Shown here: positions 8,130 through 17,257 of the stretch, piece after piece
How positions within the stretch are numbered: position 1 is the first letter of the stretch
Layout of the letters: every line of letters begins with the position of its first letter
Source: Clostridium sp. MB40-C1
Lineage (GTDB): Bacteria; Bacillota; Clostridia; Clostridiales; Clostridiaceae
Length of the DNA stretch: 64,000 nucleotides
Direction of reading: 5' to 3'
Assembly (NCBI RefSeq): GCF_030913655.1
Contig: NZ_CP133189.1
Location: forward strand, 3,648,001 to 3,712,000
Position numbers and translations under genes: made by a program
Notes under the pieces: generated by a model
What the model was told of the DNA's origin: nothing
Database searches by the model: none
What the model saw: only the letters and a program-made list of their open reading frames with translations

Positions 8130-10106
8130 ATGGGCAATTTTAAAATAAATTCAAGATTTAAGCCTACTGGAGATCAACCTAAAGCTATAGAAAGCATATC
8201 AGAAGGAATTTTAAAAAAAGAAAAATTCCAAACACTTCTTGGAATAACAGGCTCAGGTAAAACTTTTACTATGGCTAATATTATAGAAAAAGTACAAAAA
8301 CCAACTTTAGTTTTAGCACATAATAAGACTTTAGCAGCTCAGTTGTGCTCCGAATTTAAAGAATTCTTTCCAGAAAATTGTGTTGAGTATTTTGTATCAT
8401 ATTATGATTATTATCAACCAGAAGCATATGTACCTCAAACAGATACTTTTATAGAAAAAGATGCATCTATAAATGACGAAATAGACAAATTAAGACATTC
8501 TGCTACTTCGGCATTGCTTGAAAGAAGAGATGTTATAGTAGTAGCTTCTGTTTCATGCATATATGGTCTTGGTAATCCAGAAGAATATAAAAAGCTTACT
8601 GTATCATTAAGAGAAGGAATGGAAAAAGATAGAGATGAGGTCATGAGACAATTAGTTGATATACAGTATGAGAGAAATGAAATAAATTTTGCAAGAGGTA
8701 CTTTTAGAGCTAAAGGGGATACTTTAGATATTTTTCCAGCTTCGTCAACTAATTTAGGTATAAGGGTAGAGTTTTTTGGAGATGAAATAGATAAAATTAG
8801 AGAATTTGATGTGCTTACTGGAGATACTATTTCATCAAGAAAGCACATATCTATATTTCCAGCTTCTCACTTTGCAACCTCTAAAGATAAGCTAGAAATG
8901 GCTATAAAAAAGATTGAAGATGAATTAGAAATAAGAGTGAAAGAATTGGTTTCAGAGGAAAAGCTTCTTGAAGCTCAGAGAGTAAAACAAAGGACAAATT
9001 TTGATATTGAAATGATGAGAGAAGTAGGATACTGTAGTGGCATAGAAAATTACTCAAGAATTTTAGATGGAAGAGATTCAGGAACTCCGCCTCAAACCTT
9101 ACTTGACTATTTCCCAGAAGATTACTTGCTTTTTATTGATGAAAGTCATGTTACTCTTCCACAAGTAAGAGCAATGTATGGGGGAGACAGATCAAGAAAG
9201 AATAACCTTGTAGAATATGGATTTAGACTTCCTAGTGCTTATGATAATAGACCACTGAAGTTTGAAGAATTTGAGACTAAGTTAAATCAAACAGTATTTG
9301 TAAGTGCTACTCCTGCTCATTATGAATTAGAACATTCAACAAATGTGGCAGAACAAGTAATAAGACCTACTGGACTTTTAGATCCTGAAATAATAGTTAA
9401 GCCTATACACGGACAAATTGATGATTTATATGGAAATATTAGAGAAACTATAGAAAAAGGATTCAGGGTGCTTGTAACTACATTAACTAAAAAAATGGCA
9501 GAGGATTTGACTGATTATTTAAAAGAAATGGGGATAAAAACAAATTATCTACATTCTAGTATTGATACTATTAAGAGAATGGAAATAATAAGAGATTTAA
9601 GAAAAGGTGAATTTGATGTACTTGTGGGGATTAACTTATTAAGAGAAGGACTTGATATCCCGGAAGTTGCTTTAGTAGCAATATTAGATGCGGATAAAGA
9701 AGGATTTCTTAGGTCTGAAACGTCACTTATACAGACTATAGGAAGAGCGGCAAGAAATTCAGAAAGTAAAGTTATTATGTATGGAGATACTATTACTAAA
9801 GCTATGGATAAAGCAATAAAGGAAACCAATAGAAGAAGAAAAATACAGATAAAATACAATGAAGAGCATGGAATAGTGCCTAAGACGATTTTAAAAGAAA
9901 TAAGAGAAGTCATACAAAATACAAAAGTAAGTGAAACAAAAGAAGAGTATAAGGTTGAGAAGATGGAAGAAAAGCTTAGCAAAAATGACATAGAAAAACT
10001 TATAAATAAATATGAAGAGGAAATGAAGAATGCTGCAAAAGAATTACAATTTGAAAAAGCAGCTAAATTGAGAGATAAGATATTAGAGTTAAGAAACCAA
10101 CTGTAA
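8130..10106 (+). CDS. uvrB: Excinuclease ABC subunit B
   Basis: UvrB, the damage-verifying helicase-like subunit of nucleotide excision repair. It receives DNA from UvrA and recruits UvrC. Visible landmarks are Walker A GITGSGKT, the beta-hairpin region [25 protein letters not shown] (motif II), motif [10 protein letters not shown], and the C-terminal UVR domain that contacts UvrC ([21 protein letters not shown]). The frame opens at 8109 inside the LexA box; the ATG at 8130 ([10 protein letters not shown]) follows AGGAG by 8 nt and matches the family N-terminus, giving 658 residues, the normal length. uvrA follows after 71 nt, probably in the same SOS-controlled transcript. Confidence 0.97.
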   Translation: MGNFKINSRFKPTGDQPKAIESISEGILKKEKFQTLLGITGSGKTFTMANIIEKVQKPTLVLAHNKTLAAQLCSEFKEFFPENCVEYFVSYYDYYQPEAYVPQTDTFIEKDASINDEIDKLRHSATSALLERRDVIVVASVSCIYGLGNPEEYKKLTVSLREGMEKDRDEVMRQLVDIQYERNEINFARGTFRAKGDTLDIFPASSTNLGIRVEFFGDEIDKIREFDVLTGDTISSRKHISIFPASHFATSKDKLEMAIKKIEDELEIRVKELVSEEKLLEAQRVKQRTNFDIEMMREVGYCSGIENYSRILDGRDSGTPPQTLLDYFPEDYLLFIDESHVTLPQVRAMYGGDRSRKNNLVEYGFRLPSAYDNRPLKFEEFETKLNQTVFVSATPAHYELEHSTNVAEQVIRPTGLLDPEIIVKPIHGQIDDLYGNIRETIEKGFRVLVTTLTKKMAEDLTDYLKEMGIKTNYLHSSIDTIKRMEIIRDLRKGEFDVLVGINLLREGLDIPEVALVAILDADKEGFLRSETSLIQTIGRAARNSESKVIMYGDTITKAMDKAIKETNRRRKIQIKYNEEHGIVPKTILKEIREVIQNTKVSETKEEYKVEKMEEKLSKNDIEKLINKYEEEMKNAAKELQFEKAAKLRDKILELRNQL

Positions 10107-10169
10107 TATATGAAATTAATTTTATTGTTAAAGCTATATGATTTTTACAAAAATGAGAAAGGAGAAATA

Positions 10170-10181
10170 ATGAACCTATGA
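10170..10181 (+). other. Three-codon mini-ORF overlapping the uvrA start
   Basis: ATG AAC CTA TGA begins 5 nt after GGAG (10161-10164), the only Shine-Dalgarno here, and its stop overlaps the uvrA ATG as ATGA (10178-10181). The uvrA start itself is 13 nt from that Shine-Dalgarno. This suggests initiation on the mini-ORF and reinitiation at uvrA, but use of the distant Shine-Dalgarno by uvrA directly is also possible. Confidence 0.4.
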
Positions 10182-13000
10182 GGGAGAGTATATATATAAA
10201 AGGTGCTAAGGTACATAATTTAAAAAATGTAGATCTTGAAATACCTAGAGATAAGTTAGTAGTTTTTACTGGACTATCTGGATCAGGCAAATCATCTCTT
10301 GCTTTTGACACTTTGTATGCGGAAGGGCAGAGAAGATATGTAGAGTCTTTATCTGCTTATGCAAGACAATTTTTAGGGCAGATGGATAAACCAGATGTAG
10401 ATTATATAGAGGGATTATCACCAGCTATTTCCATTGACCAAAAAACTACAAGTAGAAACCCACGATCTACAGTTGGTACTGTTACGGAGATTTATGACTA
10501 TTTGAGGCTTTTATATGCCAGAGTAGGAGTGCCTCATTGTCCTAAATGTGGGAAAGAGATAACTCAGCAGAGTGTGGATATTATGGTAGATAAAGTTTTG
10601 CAATTGGGAGAAAGAACTAAAATTCAAGTGCTAGCTCCTATAATTAAGGGTCGTAAGGGTCAACATATTAAAACCCTTGAAAACATTAAGAAAAATGGAT
10701 TTGTAAGAGCTAGAGTAAATGGAGAAATATATGATCTTCAGGAAGAAGAAGTAAAATTAGATAAGAATAAAAAGCATAGTATAGAAGCGGTCGTAGATAG
10801 ATTAATAATAAAAGAAGGAATAAGTAGCAGGCTTACAGAGTCTATAGAAACGGCATTAAAAATAGGAGAAGGCCAAGTAATAATAAGTATTGTAAGCGGA
10901 GAAGATATTCTATTTAGCGAAAATTTTGCTTGTCCTGAATGTGGGATAAGTATAGACGAATTAGCTCCAAGATTATTTTCTTTTAACTCTCCTTTTGGTA
11001 GATGTGATAAATGTGATGGTATTGGAAGTCTGATGGAGATTGATGAAGATTTAGTAATACCAGATAAATCAAAGAGTATTATGGAAGGAGCTATAATTTC
11101 TTTAGGAGAAGGCTCATTAAAACAAGACTCATGGACTTTTAGTATATTAAAATCATTATCAAAAGAATATAAATTTGATCTTAACACTCCTATAATGAAT
11201 TTACCTAGAAATATACTTGATATTATTTTATATGGACTAGGTGGGGATAAAATAATTGTAGAGTATGTAAAAGAAGATAAAAAAGGAGTTTATAACCATA
11301 AATATGAAGGAATAATTAATAACTTAAGAAGAAGATATATGGAGACTAATTCAGACTATATAAAAAGACAAATTGAGCAGTATATGAGCGATACACCTTG
11401 CCCAAAATGTAAAGGTGCAAGGTTAAAAGATGAAGCTTTAGGTGTTACTGTGGGAGATAAGAATATATTTGAATTTTCCAATATGTCTATAAAAGAAGAA
11501 CTTGTTTTTTTAGAAAATCTAAATTTATCAGAGAAAAATACTATAATAGCTAGTCAGATATTAAAAGAGATAAAAAGTAGACTTAAATTTCTTATGGATG
11601 TAGGACTTGACTATTTAAATTTAAATAGAAAAGCTGGTACATTGTCTGGAGGAGAATCACAGAGAATAAGACTTGCAAGTCAAATAGGATCTGGATTAGT
11701 AGGGGTTTTATATATCCTAGATGAACCAAGTATAGGACTTCATCAAAGAGATAATGACAGATTAATAGCTACTTTAAAACATTTAAGAGATTTAGGTAAT
11801 ACTCTTGTAGTTGTAGAGCATGATGAGGATACCATAAAAGAAGCAGATTTTATTGTAGACATAGGACCAAGAGCAGGAGAACATGGTGGAGAAATTATTG
11901 TAGCTGGAAACCTAGAAGATATAAAAAAATGTAAAGAATCCATAACAGGACAATATTTAAGGGGCGAAAAAGAGGTGTTAGTGCCAGCTTCAAGAAGAAA
12001 AGGAAATGGTAAAACAATAAAAGTTTTAGAGGCTAATGAAAATAACTTGAAAAATATAAAGGTGGAGTTTCCTTTAGGTGTATTAACAGCAGTAACAGGT
12101 GTATCAGGTTCAGGAAAGAGTACTTTAGTTAATGAAATACTTTATAAAGGATTAAATAAAAAAATTAATAGGTCTAAAATAATACCAGGAGTTCATAAGG
12201 ATATAATAGGGTGGGAGAATATAGATAAGATAATAAATATAGATCAAAGTCCTATAGGAAGAACTCCTAGGTCTAATCCTGCAACTTATACAGGGGTGTT
12301 TGATATGATCAGAGAGTTGTTTTCTAATACCCCAGAAGCTAGAATGAGAGGCTATAAACCAGGAAGATTCAGCTTCAATGTAAAAGGTGGAAGATGTGAA
12401 TCTTGTCATGGAGATGGGATAATAAAAATAGAAATGCAATTTTTATCTGATGTTTATGTACCTTGTGAAGTTTGCAAAGGAAAGAGATATAATAGAGAAA
12501 CTTTAGAAATAAAATATAAAGGTAAGAATATAGATGATGTATTAAATTTGACAGTAGAAGAAGCATTGGAGTTTTTCTCTAATATTCCTAGAGTAAAGAA
12601 TAAACTTCAGACTCTCATGGATGTAGGATTAGGCTACATAAGACTTGGACAGCCATCTACTCAACTTTCAGGAGGGGAGGCACAGAGAATTAAATTAGCA
12701 AGTGAATTATCTAAGAGAAGTACAGGAAAAACCTTATATATTTTAGATGAACCTACAACGGGATTGCATGTAGATGATGTAAATAGGCTTATAAGTATAC
12801 TTCAAAGATTAGTTGATGGAGGTAATACAGTTGTAGTTATTGAGCATAATTTAGATGTTATAAAATGTGCTGATTATATAATTGATTTAGGGCCAGATGG
12901 AGGAGATAAAGGAGGAACTATAGTATGCACAGGAACTCCTGAAGAAATATCCCAAAATAATGATTCCTATACAGGATATTATATAAAAAACATGTTATAA
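10178..13000 (+). CDS. uvrA: Excinuclease ABC subunit A
   Basis: UvrA, the dimeric ABC-type ATPase that finds bulky DNA lesions and loads UvrB. Both nucleotide-binding domains are complete: Walker [10 protein letters not shown] near residue 30 and GVSGSGKST near residue 645, and signature motifs [16 protein letters not shown] and [17 protein letters not shown]. Three zinc-binding cysteine sets are visible: CPKCGKE, CPECG...[17 protein letters not shown], and CESCHGDG...CEVCKGKRY. At 940 residues it is full length. It follows uvrB by 71 nt and no terminator separates them, so it should share the LexA-controlled promoter. The ATG at 10178 is the only start matching the family N-terminus ([17 protein letters not shown]). 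Confidence 0.97.
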   Translation: MRESIYIKGAKVHNLKNVDLEIPRDKLVVFTGLSGSGKSSLAFDTLYAEGQRRYVESLSAYARQFLGQMDKPDVDYIEGLSPAISIDQKTTSRNPRSTVGTVTEIYDYLRLLYARVGVPHCPKCGKEITQQSVDIMVDKVLQLGERTKIQVLAPIIKGRKGQHIKTLENIKKNGFVRARVNGEIYDLQEEEVKLDKNKKHSIEAVVDRLIIKEGISSRLTESIETALKIGEGQVIISIVSGEDILFSENFACPECGISIDELAPRLFSFNSPFGRCDKCDGIGSLMEIDEDLVIPDKSKSIMEGAIISLGEGSLKQDSWTFSILKSLSKEYKFDLNTPIMNLPRNILDIILYGLGGDKIIVEYVKEDKKGVYNHKYEGIINNLRRRYMETNSDYIKRQIEQYMSDTPCPKCKGARLKDEALGVTVGDKNIFEFSNMSIKEELVFLENLNLSEKNTIIASQILKEIKSRLKFLMDVGLDYLNLNRKAGTLSGGESQRIRLASQIGSGLVGVLYILDEPSIGLHQRDNDRLIATLKHLRDLGNTLVVVEHDEDTIKEADFIVDIGPRAGEHGGEIIVAGNLEDIKKCKESITGQYLRGEKEVLVPASRRKGNGKTIKVLEANENNLKNIKVEFPLGVLTAVTGVSGSGKSTLVNEILYKGLNKKINRSKIIPGVHKDIIGWENIDKIINIDQSPIGRTPRSNPATYTGVFDMIRELFSNTPEARMRGYKPGRFSFNVKGGRCESCHGDGIIKIEMQFLSDVYVPCEVCKGKRYNRETLEIKYKGKNIDDVLNLTVEEALEFFSNIPRVKNKLQTLMDVGLGYIRLGQPSTQLSGGEAQRIKLASELSKRSTGKTLYILDEPTTGLHVDDVNRLISILQRLVDGGNTVVVIEHNLDVIKCADYIIDLGPDGGDKGGTIVCTGTPEEISQNNDSYTGYYIKNML

Positions 13001-13021
13001 TATATAAGAAGTATGAGTAAG

Positions 13022-13056
13022 AAGACTAGCGTATTATATGTGCTAGTCTTTAATAA
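13022..13056 (+). terminator. Terminator after uvrA
   Basis: AAGACTAGC (13022-13030) pairs with GCTAGTCTT (13042-13050), followed by TAATAAATTTTT. Confidence 0.75.
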
Positions 13057-13129
13057 ATTTTTATAGTATAGTTATTTATAATATAGTTAGTTAAATGTAA
13101 ATTTAGATTAGAATGAGAAGGTGATGGGT

Positions 13130-13558
13130 ATGCCTTTAATAAAACTTATTTTAAGAGTTTTGATTATTTTAGTAATATATGTAATTATTTTTTGGGCATT
13201 AAAAATAATGTACAAGGATATTAAAGGGGGAAATAAAAAAAGGAGAAGTTCTAAAGTTTTTGGGCTTGAGGTGGTTCAAGTAGGACAAGGAAATAAAAAT
13301 TTAAAAGTAGGCTCTCTTATTCCTATTCATAATATACTTTCTATAGGTAGGAGAGAAGACAATTTACTTGTACTTCACAATCAATATATTTCAGGACAAC
13401 ATGCAAAAATTTATGTTAAAAATAATGAGTTTTTTATAGAAGATTTAAATAGTACTAATGGTACTATTGTAAATGATAAGCCTATAGAAAAGCCAACATA
13501 CTTAAAAGCCGGAGATGAAATAATGATTGGTGAATATTTATTTAGGGTTATTGCTTAG
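13130..13558 (+). CDS. Membrane-anchored FHA domain protein
   Basis: Small protein with one N-terminal membrane helix (about residues 4-26), a basic stretch (KGGNKKRRSSK) and a cytoplasmic FHA domain (LIPIHNILSIGRREDN, QYISGQHAKIYV, DLNSTNGTIVN). The residues that bind phosphothreonine in FHA domains (GR, S..H, NSTNGT) are intact. It sits directly before an FtsW/RodA-type gene and a class B PBP, the classical arrangement in clostridia and actinobacteria, where FHA proteins link Ser/Thr kinase signalling to wall synthesis. The frame opens at a GTG at 13121, but the ATG at 13130 follows AAGGTGA at proper spacing and starts closer to the hydrophobic helix. Confidence 0.88.
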   Translation: MPLIKLILRVLIILVIYVIIFWALKIMYKDIKGGNKKRRSSKVFGLEVVQVGQGNKNLKVGSLIPIHNILSIGRREDNLLVLHNQYISGQHAKIYVKNNEFFIEDLNSTNGTIVNDKPIEKPTYLKAGDEIMIGEYLFRVIA

Positions 13559-13597
13559 TTAAAATATCTGAGTTCTAAAGGATTGGAGTAAAGCTTT

Positions 13598-14818
13598 ATG
13601 AAAGGTAATAGAGAGGAGAAAAAACTTTTATTATATACTTATGTATTTTGTTTATTATGTTTTCTTAATTTAAGTATACTTAAATGGCCAGAAGAAGGGT
13701 TTGATAAAACAGCTATTATAGTAGCATTAGTAGTGTGCGGGCTTATAACTTATGCACATTTTATAATTAGAAAATTTTTCCCAGATGGAGATAAATATAT
13801 TCAGATTTTTGCTTGTATATTAACTGTTATAGGGCTAGTTGTATTATATAGAATAAAACCTATAGAGGCAGTTAAACAAGTGGTATGGTTCGTAGTAGGT
13901 ATAACGTTATTTATAATTATAGTAGTTGTGCTTCCAGATTTAAAAAGGTTTAGTAAATGGAAATGGGAATACTTGATTATTACAATAGTTTTAATGTCTC
14001 TGGGAACCCTATTCGGAAGAGATAAATATGGAGCTAAAAACTGGATATTTATTGGTGGATATGGATTTCAACCTTCTGAATTTGCCAAATTATTTCTTGT
14101 TGTTTATCTAGCAGCAGCCTTAGAAAAATATGAAGAATCTAAAGATCTTATTGTACCAGCTATAGCAGTCATGGTTTCTCTTGGCTTTATGGTATTACAG
14201 AGAGATTTAGGATCAGCTTTGATATTCTTTGGGATGTCTGTAACCATGTTGTATATTGCCACTTCAAAAGTAAAATATGTAGGCGCTTGTTTTGGATTGT
14301 TTGCTGTAGGTTCTGTAATAAGTTATAAATTATTTTCTCATGTAAGAGTGAGGTTTTTAATATGGAGAGATATTTGGAGTTATGCTGAAGGCAAAGGGTT
14401 TCAGATTGTTCAATCTATGATTGCCATTGCGTCAGGAGGTTTATTTGGAACAGGGTTAGGTCTTGGACATCCTGAGTTTATTCCTGTAAATACAACAGAT
14501 TTTATTTTTGCAGTATTATGTGAAGAAATGGGAGGCTTAATGGGATTTGCTGTAATAATCCTATACTTTTTATTATTTTATAGATGTATGAGAGCAGCAG
14601 TATATACAGATAATAAATTTTCTGCTCTTGTAGCTGTAGGATATTCTGCTATGATAGCATCTCAGGTTCTTGTTATAATTGGTGGTGTTACAAATTTAAT
14701 TCCACTTACAGGTATAACATTGCCTCTCATAAGTTATGGAGGAAGTTCTATGCTTACTACCTTTATTGCATTAGGTATACTACAAAAAATTTCTGAGGAG
14801 GCAACAAACATTGAGTAA
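13598..14818 (+). CDS. FtsW/RodA/SpoVE family SEDS peptidoglycan glycosyltransferase
   Basis: Polytopic SEDS protein that polymerises lipid II into glycan strands together with a class B PBP. It has about ten to twelve transmembrane helices and the family motifs GAKNWIFIGGYGFQPSEFAK (residues about 146-165), RDLGSALIFF, and the C-terminal NLIPLTGITLPLISYGGSSML. The stop codon overlaps the TTG start of the next gene, a class B PBP, as expected for an obligate partner pair. Which paralogue (FtsW, RodA or SpoVE) cannot be decided from motifs; the FHA-FtsW-PbpA order resembles the actinobacterial RodA-PbpA cluster. Confidence 0.92.
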   Translation: MKGNREEKKLLLYTYVFCLLCFLNLSILKWPEEGFDKTAIIVALVVCGLITYAHFIIRKFFPDGDKYIQIFACILTVIGLVVLYRIKPIEAVKQVVWFVVGITLFIIIVVVLPDLKRFSKWKWEYLIITIVLMSLGTLFGRDKYGAKNWIFIGGYGFQPSEFAKLFLVVYLAAALEKYEESKDLIVPAIAVMVSLGFMVLQRDLGSALIFFGMSVTMLYIATSKVKYVGACFGLFAVGSVISYKLFSHVRVRFLIWRDIWSYAEGKGFQIVQSMIAIASGGLFGTGLGLGHPEFIPVNTTDFIFAVLCEEMGGLMGFAVIILYFLLFYRCMRAAVYTDNKFSALVAVGYSAMIASQVLVIIGGVTNLIPLTGITLPLISYGGSSMLTTFIALGILQKISEEATNIE

Positions 14819-16247
14819 CATTCCAAATAATAATATTTCTAAAAATATTAAAAATGTTCTTGTAGTTTTCTTAATATGTTTTATAGGTGTAATATCCTAT
14901 ATAACATATTTTCAAATATTCAAAGCAGAAGAAATTTCGTCAAGTAAGTACAATAGGAGATTACAGGCTAAGAGAAATGAAGTATTAAGAGGGACTATTT
15001 ATGATGTAAATATGAAGCCTCTTGCTAAAAGTAAAAAAGTTAGCAAGTTAAACCAAGAAAGAACATATGAGTATGGTGAAATTTTTGCAAATATTTTGGG
15101 GTATGTTAGCCCTAAGTATGGTATTACTGGCCTTGAAAAGCAATATGATACAGAATTAACAGGTTTAGATACTATAGATATTTCTAAGGTTTTTAATTTT
15201 TTTAATGAAGAAACTAACAAGGTTGGACATAATTTAAGAACAACATTAGATTCAGAAATACAAAAAAAAGCTTATGATTTATTAGGAGATCAAAGGGGTG
15301 CTGTAGTAGTATTGAATCCAAAGACTGGAGATGTTCTTTCTCTTGTGTCAAAGCCTTCTTATGATCCAAATAAGCTTGAAGAACAGTGGAAAAACATAAG
15401 TTCAAGTGAAAGCAAGCCTCTATATAATAGAGCTACCTATGGATTATATCCACCAGGATCTGTTTTTAAAGTGATCACTGCGGTTAGTGCACTTGAAAAT
15501 ATTCAGAATGTAAAACAAAAAACTTTTAAAGATGAAGGTAAAATAGTATTTAATTCTAAGGAATCTTTAAAGAACTACGGTGGGGAAGTTTTAGGGAATA
15601 TAAGTTTTAATGAAGCTTTTACACATTCAAGTAATGTAGTTTTTGGTACTATAGGATTAGACTTAGGAAATGATAAATTACGTACTACGGCAGAAAAATT
15701 TTATTTTAATAAGGATATTCCAATAAAAGATTTTAGTGTGAAAAATGGAAGATTCCCTACTTTAAAAAATTATGAAAAAGGTAACATTGCTCAAAGTGCT
15801 ATAGGTCAGGGTAGTGTTTTGGTGAGTCCATTACAAATGGCACTAGTTACATCAGCTATTGCTAATGATGGAGTAATGATGAAACCTATTTTAGTTAAAG
15901 ATGTTTTAAATGATAAAGGAGAAAGAATTAAAAAATCATCTTCAGAGAGTTTAGGGCAAATAACAACAAAAGAAAATGCAGCTACAATTAAAGACTTTAT
16001 GAGGGATGTAGTAGCAAAAGGCACAGGTAGAAATGCTTCTATTGATGCTGTAACCGTATGTGGTAAAACTGGTACAGCTGACAATGAATTAGGAAATAAA
16101 AAACCGCATTCTTGGTTTGTAGGATTTGCTCCTTACAAAGATCCACAAGTGGCAGTAGCAGTTATTGTAGAAAATGGTGGAGTAGGAGGAGGAAAAGCGG
16201 CGGAAATTGCCGGGGAAATAATGAAATTTTCTCTAAAAAGCAAATAA
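14811..16247 (+). CDS. Class B penicillin-binding protein (PbpA-like transpeptidase)
   Basis: Membrane-anchored D,D-transpeptidase that cross-links the glycan made by the adjacent SEDS protein. One membrane helix (about residues 14-37) is followed by a short pedestal domain (RNEVLRGTIYDVN...) and the transpeptidase domain. The active-site motifs are present: SxxK within PPGSVFKVITA, SxN in THSSNVVFG, and KTGT in CGKTGTADN. Length (478) fits Mycobacterium-type PbpA rather than long PBP2B. The start is TTG at 14811, supported by GAGGAG 10 nt upstream and an 8-nt overlap with the SEDS gene. A terminator follows within about 70 nt. Confidence 0.92.
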   Translation: MSNIPNNNISKNIKNVLVVFLICFIGVISYITYFQIFKAEEISSSKYNRRLQAKRNEVLRGTIYDVNMKPLAKSKKVSKLNQERTYEYGEIFANILGYVSPKYGITGLEKQYDTELTGLDTIDISKVFNFFNEETNKVGHNLRTTLDSEIQKKAYDLLGDQRGAVVVLNPKTGDVLSLVSKPSYDPNKLEEQWKNISSSESKPLYNRATYGLYPPGSVFKVITAVSALENIQNVKQKTFKDEGKIVFNSKESLKNYGGEVLGNISFNEAFTHSSNVVFGTIGLDLGNDKLRTTAEKFYFNKDIPIKDFSVKNGRFPTLKNYEKGNIAQSAIGQGSVLVSPLQMALVTSAIANDGVMMKPILVKDVLNDKGERIKKSSSESLGQITTKENAATIKDFMRDVVAKGTGRNASIDAVTVCGKTGTADNELGNKKPHSWFVGFAPYKDPQVAVAVIVENGGVGGGKAAEIAGEIMKFSLKSK

Positions 16248-16312
16248 ATAAGGAAAAATCAAACAATTATATTGAACATATGTTTCTTTTTTTACTTATG
16301 ATGGTATAATTA

Positions 16313-16347
16313 AGTCAAGATGATTAATCGAATCTTGGCTTTTTTTA
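16313..16347 (+). terminator. Terminator after the SEDS-PBP operon
   Basis: AGTCAAGAT and ATCTTGGCT form a stem with one G-U pair and run directly into a T7 tract. Confidence 0.85.
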
Positions 16348-16374
16348 TGCTATTTTAAATATAAAGGAGATAAT

Positions 16375-16977
16375 ATGAAGGGTAAAACTCATGCTGGTAT
16401 TGGAGCAAGTGCTTTTCTACTAATATGCGACAAAGTTCCTGGAAAATTTAATGCTATAGGACTTATCATAGTAATGTTTGCCTCTTTAATTCCAGATATA
16501 GATCACCCCAAAAGCATTATAAATAAATATATATTGCCATTTAAAAATAAAAAAACTAAAACTGTTGTATATTCATGTCTTGGGTTAACAGTGCTTTGGC
16601 TTGATTATTTATATGTGGAAGAGCCAGCTTTGAAAGCCTTAGGAATTACATTTATAGTTATTTCAATATCTTCACATAGAAATGGATTAACACATAGTCT
16701 TGTAGGAATGATTATTTTTACCTTAATATCAGGATATATAGGTAAAGTTTATCGTGTAAATAGTATGGTATACTATTTTATGATTGGATATGGAATGCAT
16801 TTGATATGTGATATGTGTACTAAAATGGGAGTACCGTTATTTTATCCATTTATTAAAAAAAAATATAAATTTCCTCTAACTTATAAAGTGAGTTCAAAAA
16901 GTGGAAATTTACTTGAAGATTTTTTAATGATTATAGGTATTGTATATACCATATATAGATTGCCAGGAATTTTATGA
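16375..16977 (+). CDS. YdjM-like membrane-bound metal-dependent hydrolase (DUF457)
   Basis: Small polytopic membrane protein of the LexA-binding/YdjM superfamily. The N-terminal MKGKTHAGIGASAFLL, the acidic SLIPDIDHPKS motif and the central SHRNGLTHSLVGMIIF and GMHLICDMCT motifs supply histidines and aspartates expected to bind metal, between four or five hydrophobic helices. In other bacteria members are linked to membrane phospholipid or envelope maintenance, without a settled substrate. AGGAG precedes the ATG at about 6 nt. It is monocistronic and is followed immediately by a large palindromic repeat. Function beyond the family name is not inferred. Confidence 0.8.
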   Translation: MKGKTHAGIGASAFLLICDKVPGKFNAIGLIIVMFASLIPDIDHPKSIINKYILPFKNKKTKTVVYSCLGLTVLWLDYLYVEEPALKALGITFIVISISSHRNGLTHSLVGMIIFTLISGYIGKVYRVNSMVYYFMIGYGMHLICDMCTKMGVPLFYPFIKKKYKFPLTYKVSSKSGNLLEDFLMIIGIVYTIYRLPGIL

Positions 16978-16980
16978 TAA

Positions 16981-17167
16981 GCTATGTTTTAGAAAATTGT
17001 TGATTTTGTATAATTTCAAAAATAATTCTAAGTTTAGTTTAAGCAACATCGCTAAAATTTTATAACTCGCATAGCTCAAACAATGAAATTTCTTAACTCT
17101 CAATTACTTAAACTAAATAAGAATTGTAACTTTTTATTATAATAAACTTAACAATTTAAAACATAGC
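16981..17167. repeat. Foldback (MITE-like) palindromic repeat, copy A
   Basis: The whole 187-nt stretch folds back on itself. Outer arms are GCTATGTTTTAGAAAATTGT and, on the other side, AACAATTTAAAACATAGC; inner arms are AATTCTAAGTTTAGTTTAAG against CTTAAACTAAATAAGAATT; the centre holds AACTCGCATAGCTCAAAC. Part of the right arm recurs inverted at about 28124-28150 and part of the left arm at about 38820-38850, so this is a dispersed family. No coding capacity. Confidence 0.7.
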
Positions 17168-17257
17168 ATTAGGGCTACTAAAGGAAGTTTGAACTAGGTT
17201 GTTTACACTCTTTTAAAACAAAGCCTTATGATAAAGAATATTGAAAGGAGTTTTAAT

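Noticed and set aside
8435-8848. 137-codon open frame on the minus strand inside uvrB
   Set aside because: Lies fully inside a confidently assigned gene in antisense, has no ribosome-binding site and its serine/leucine-rich product looks like reverse-frame noise.
9545-9991. 148-codon minus-strand frame inside uvrB
   Set aside because: Antisense shadow of the conserved C-terminal part of UvrB; hydrophobic low-complexity product.
10738-11187. 149-codon minus-strand frame inside uvrA
   Set aside because: Antisense shadow; no start signal and no recognisable domain.
16112-16309. 65-codon frame overlapping the end of the class B PBP gene
   Set aside because: Out-of-frame shadow of the PBP C-terminus that runs into the terminator region.
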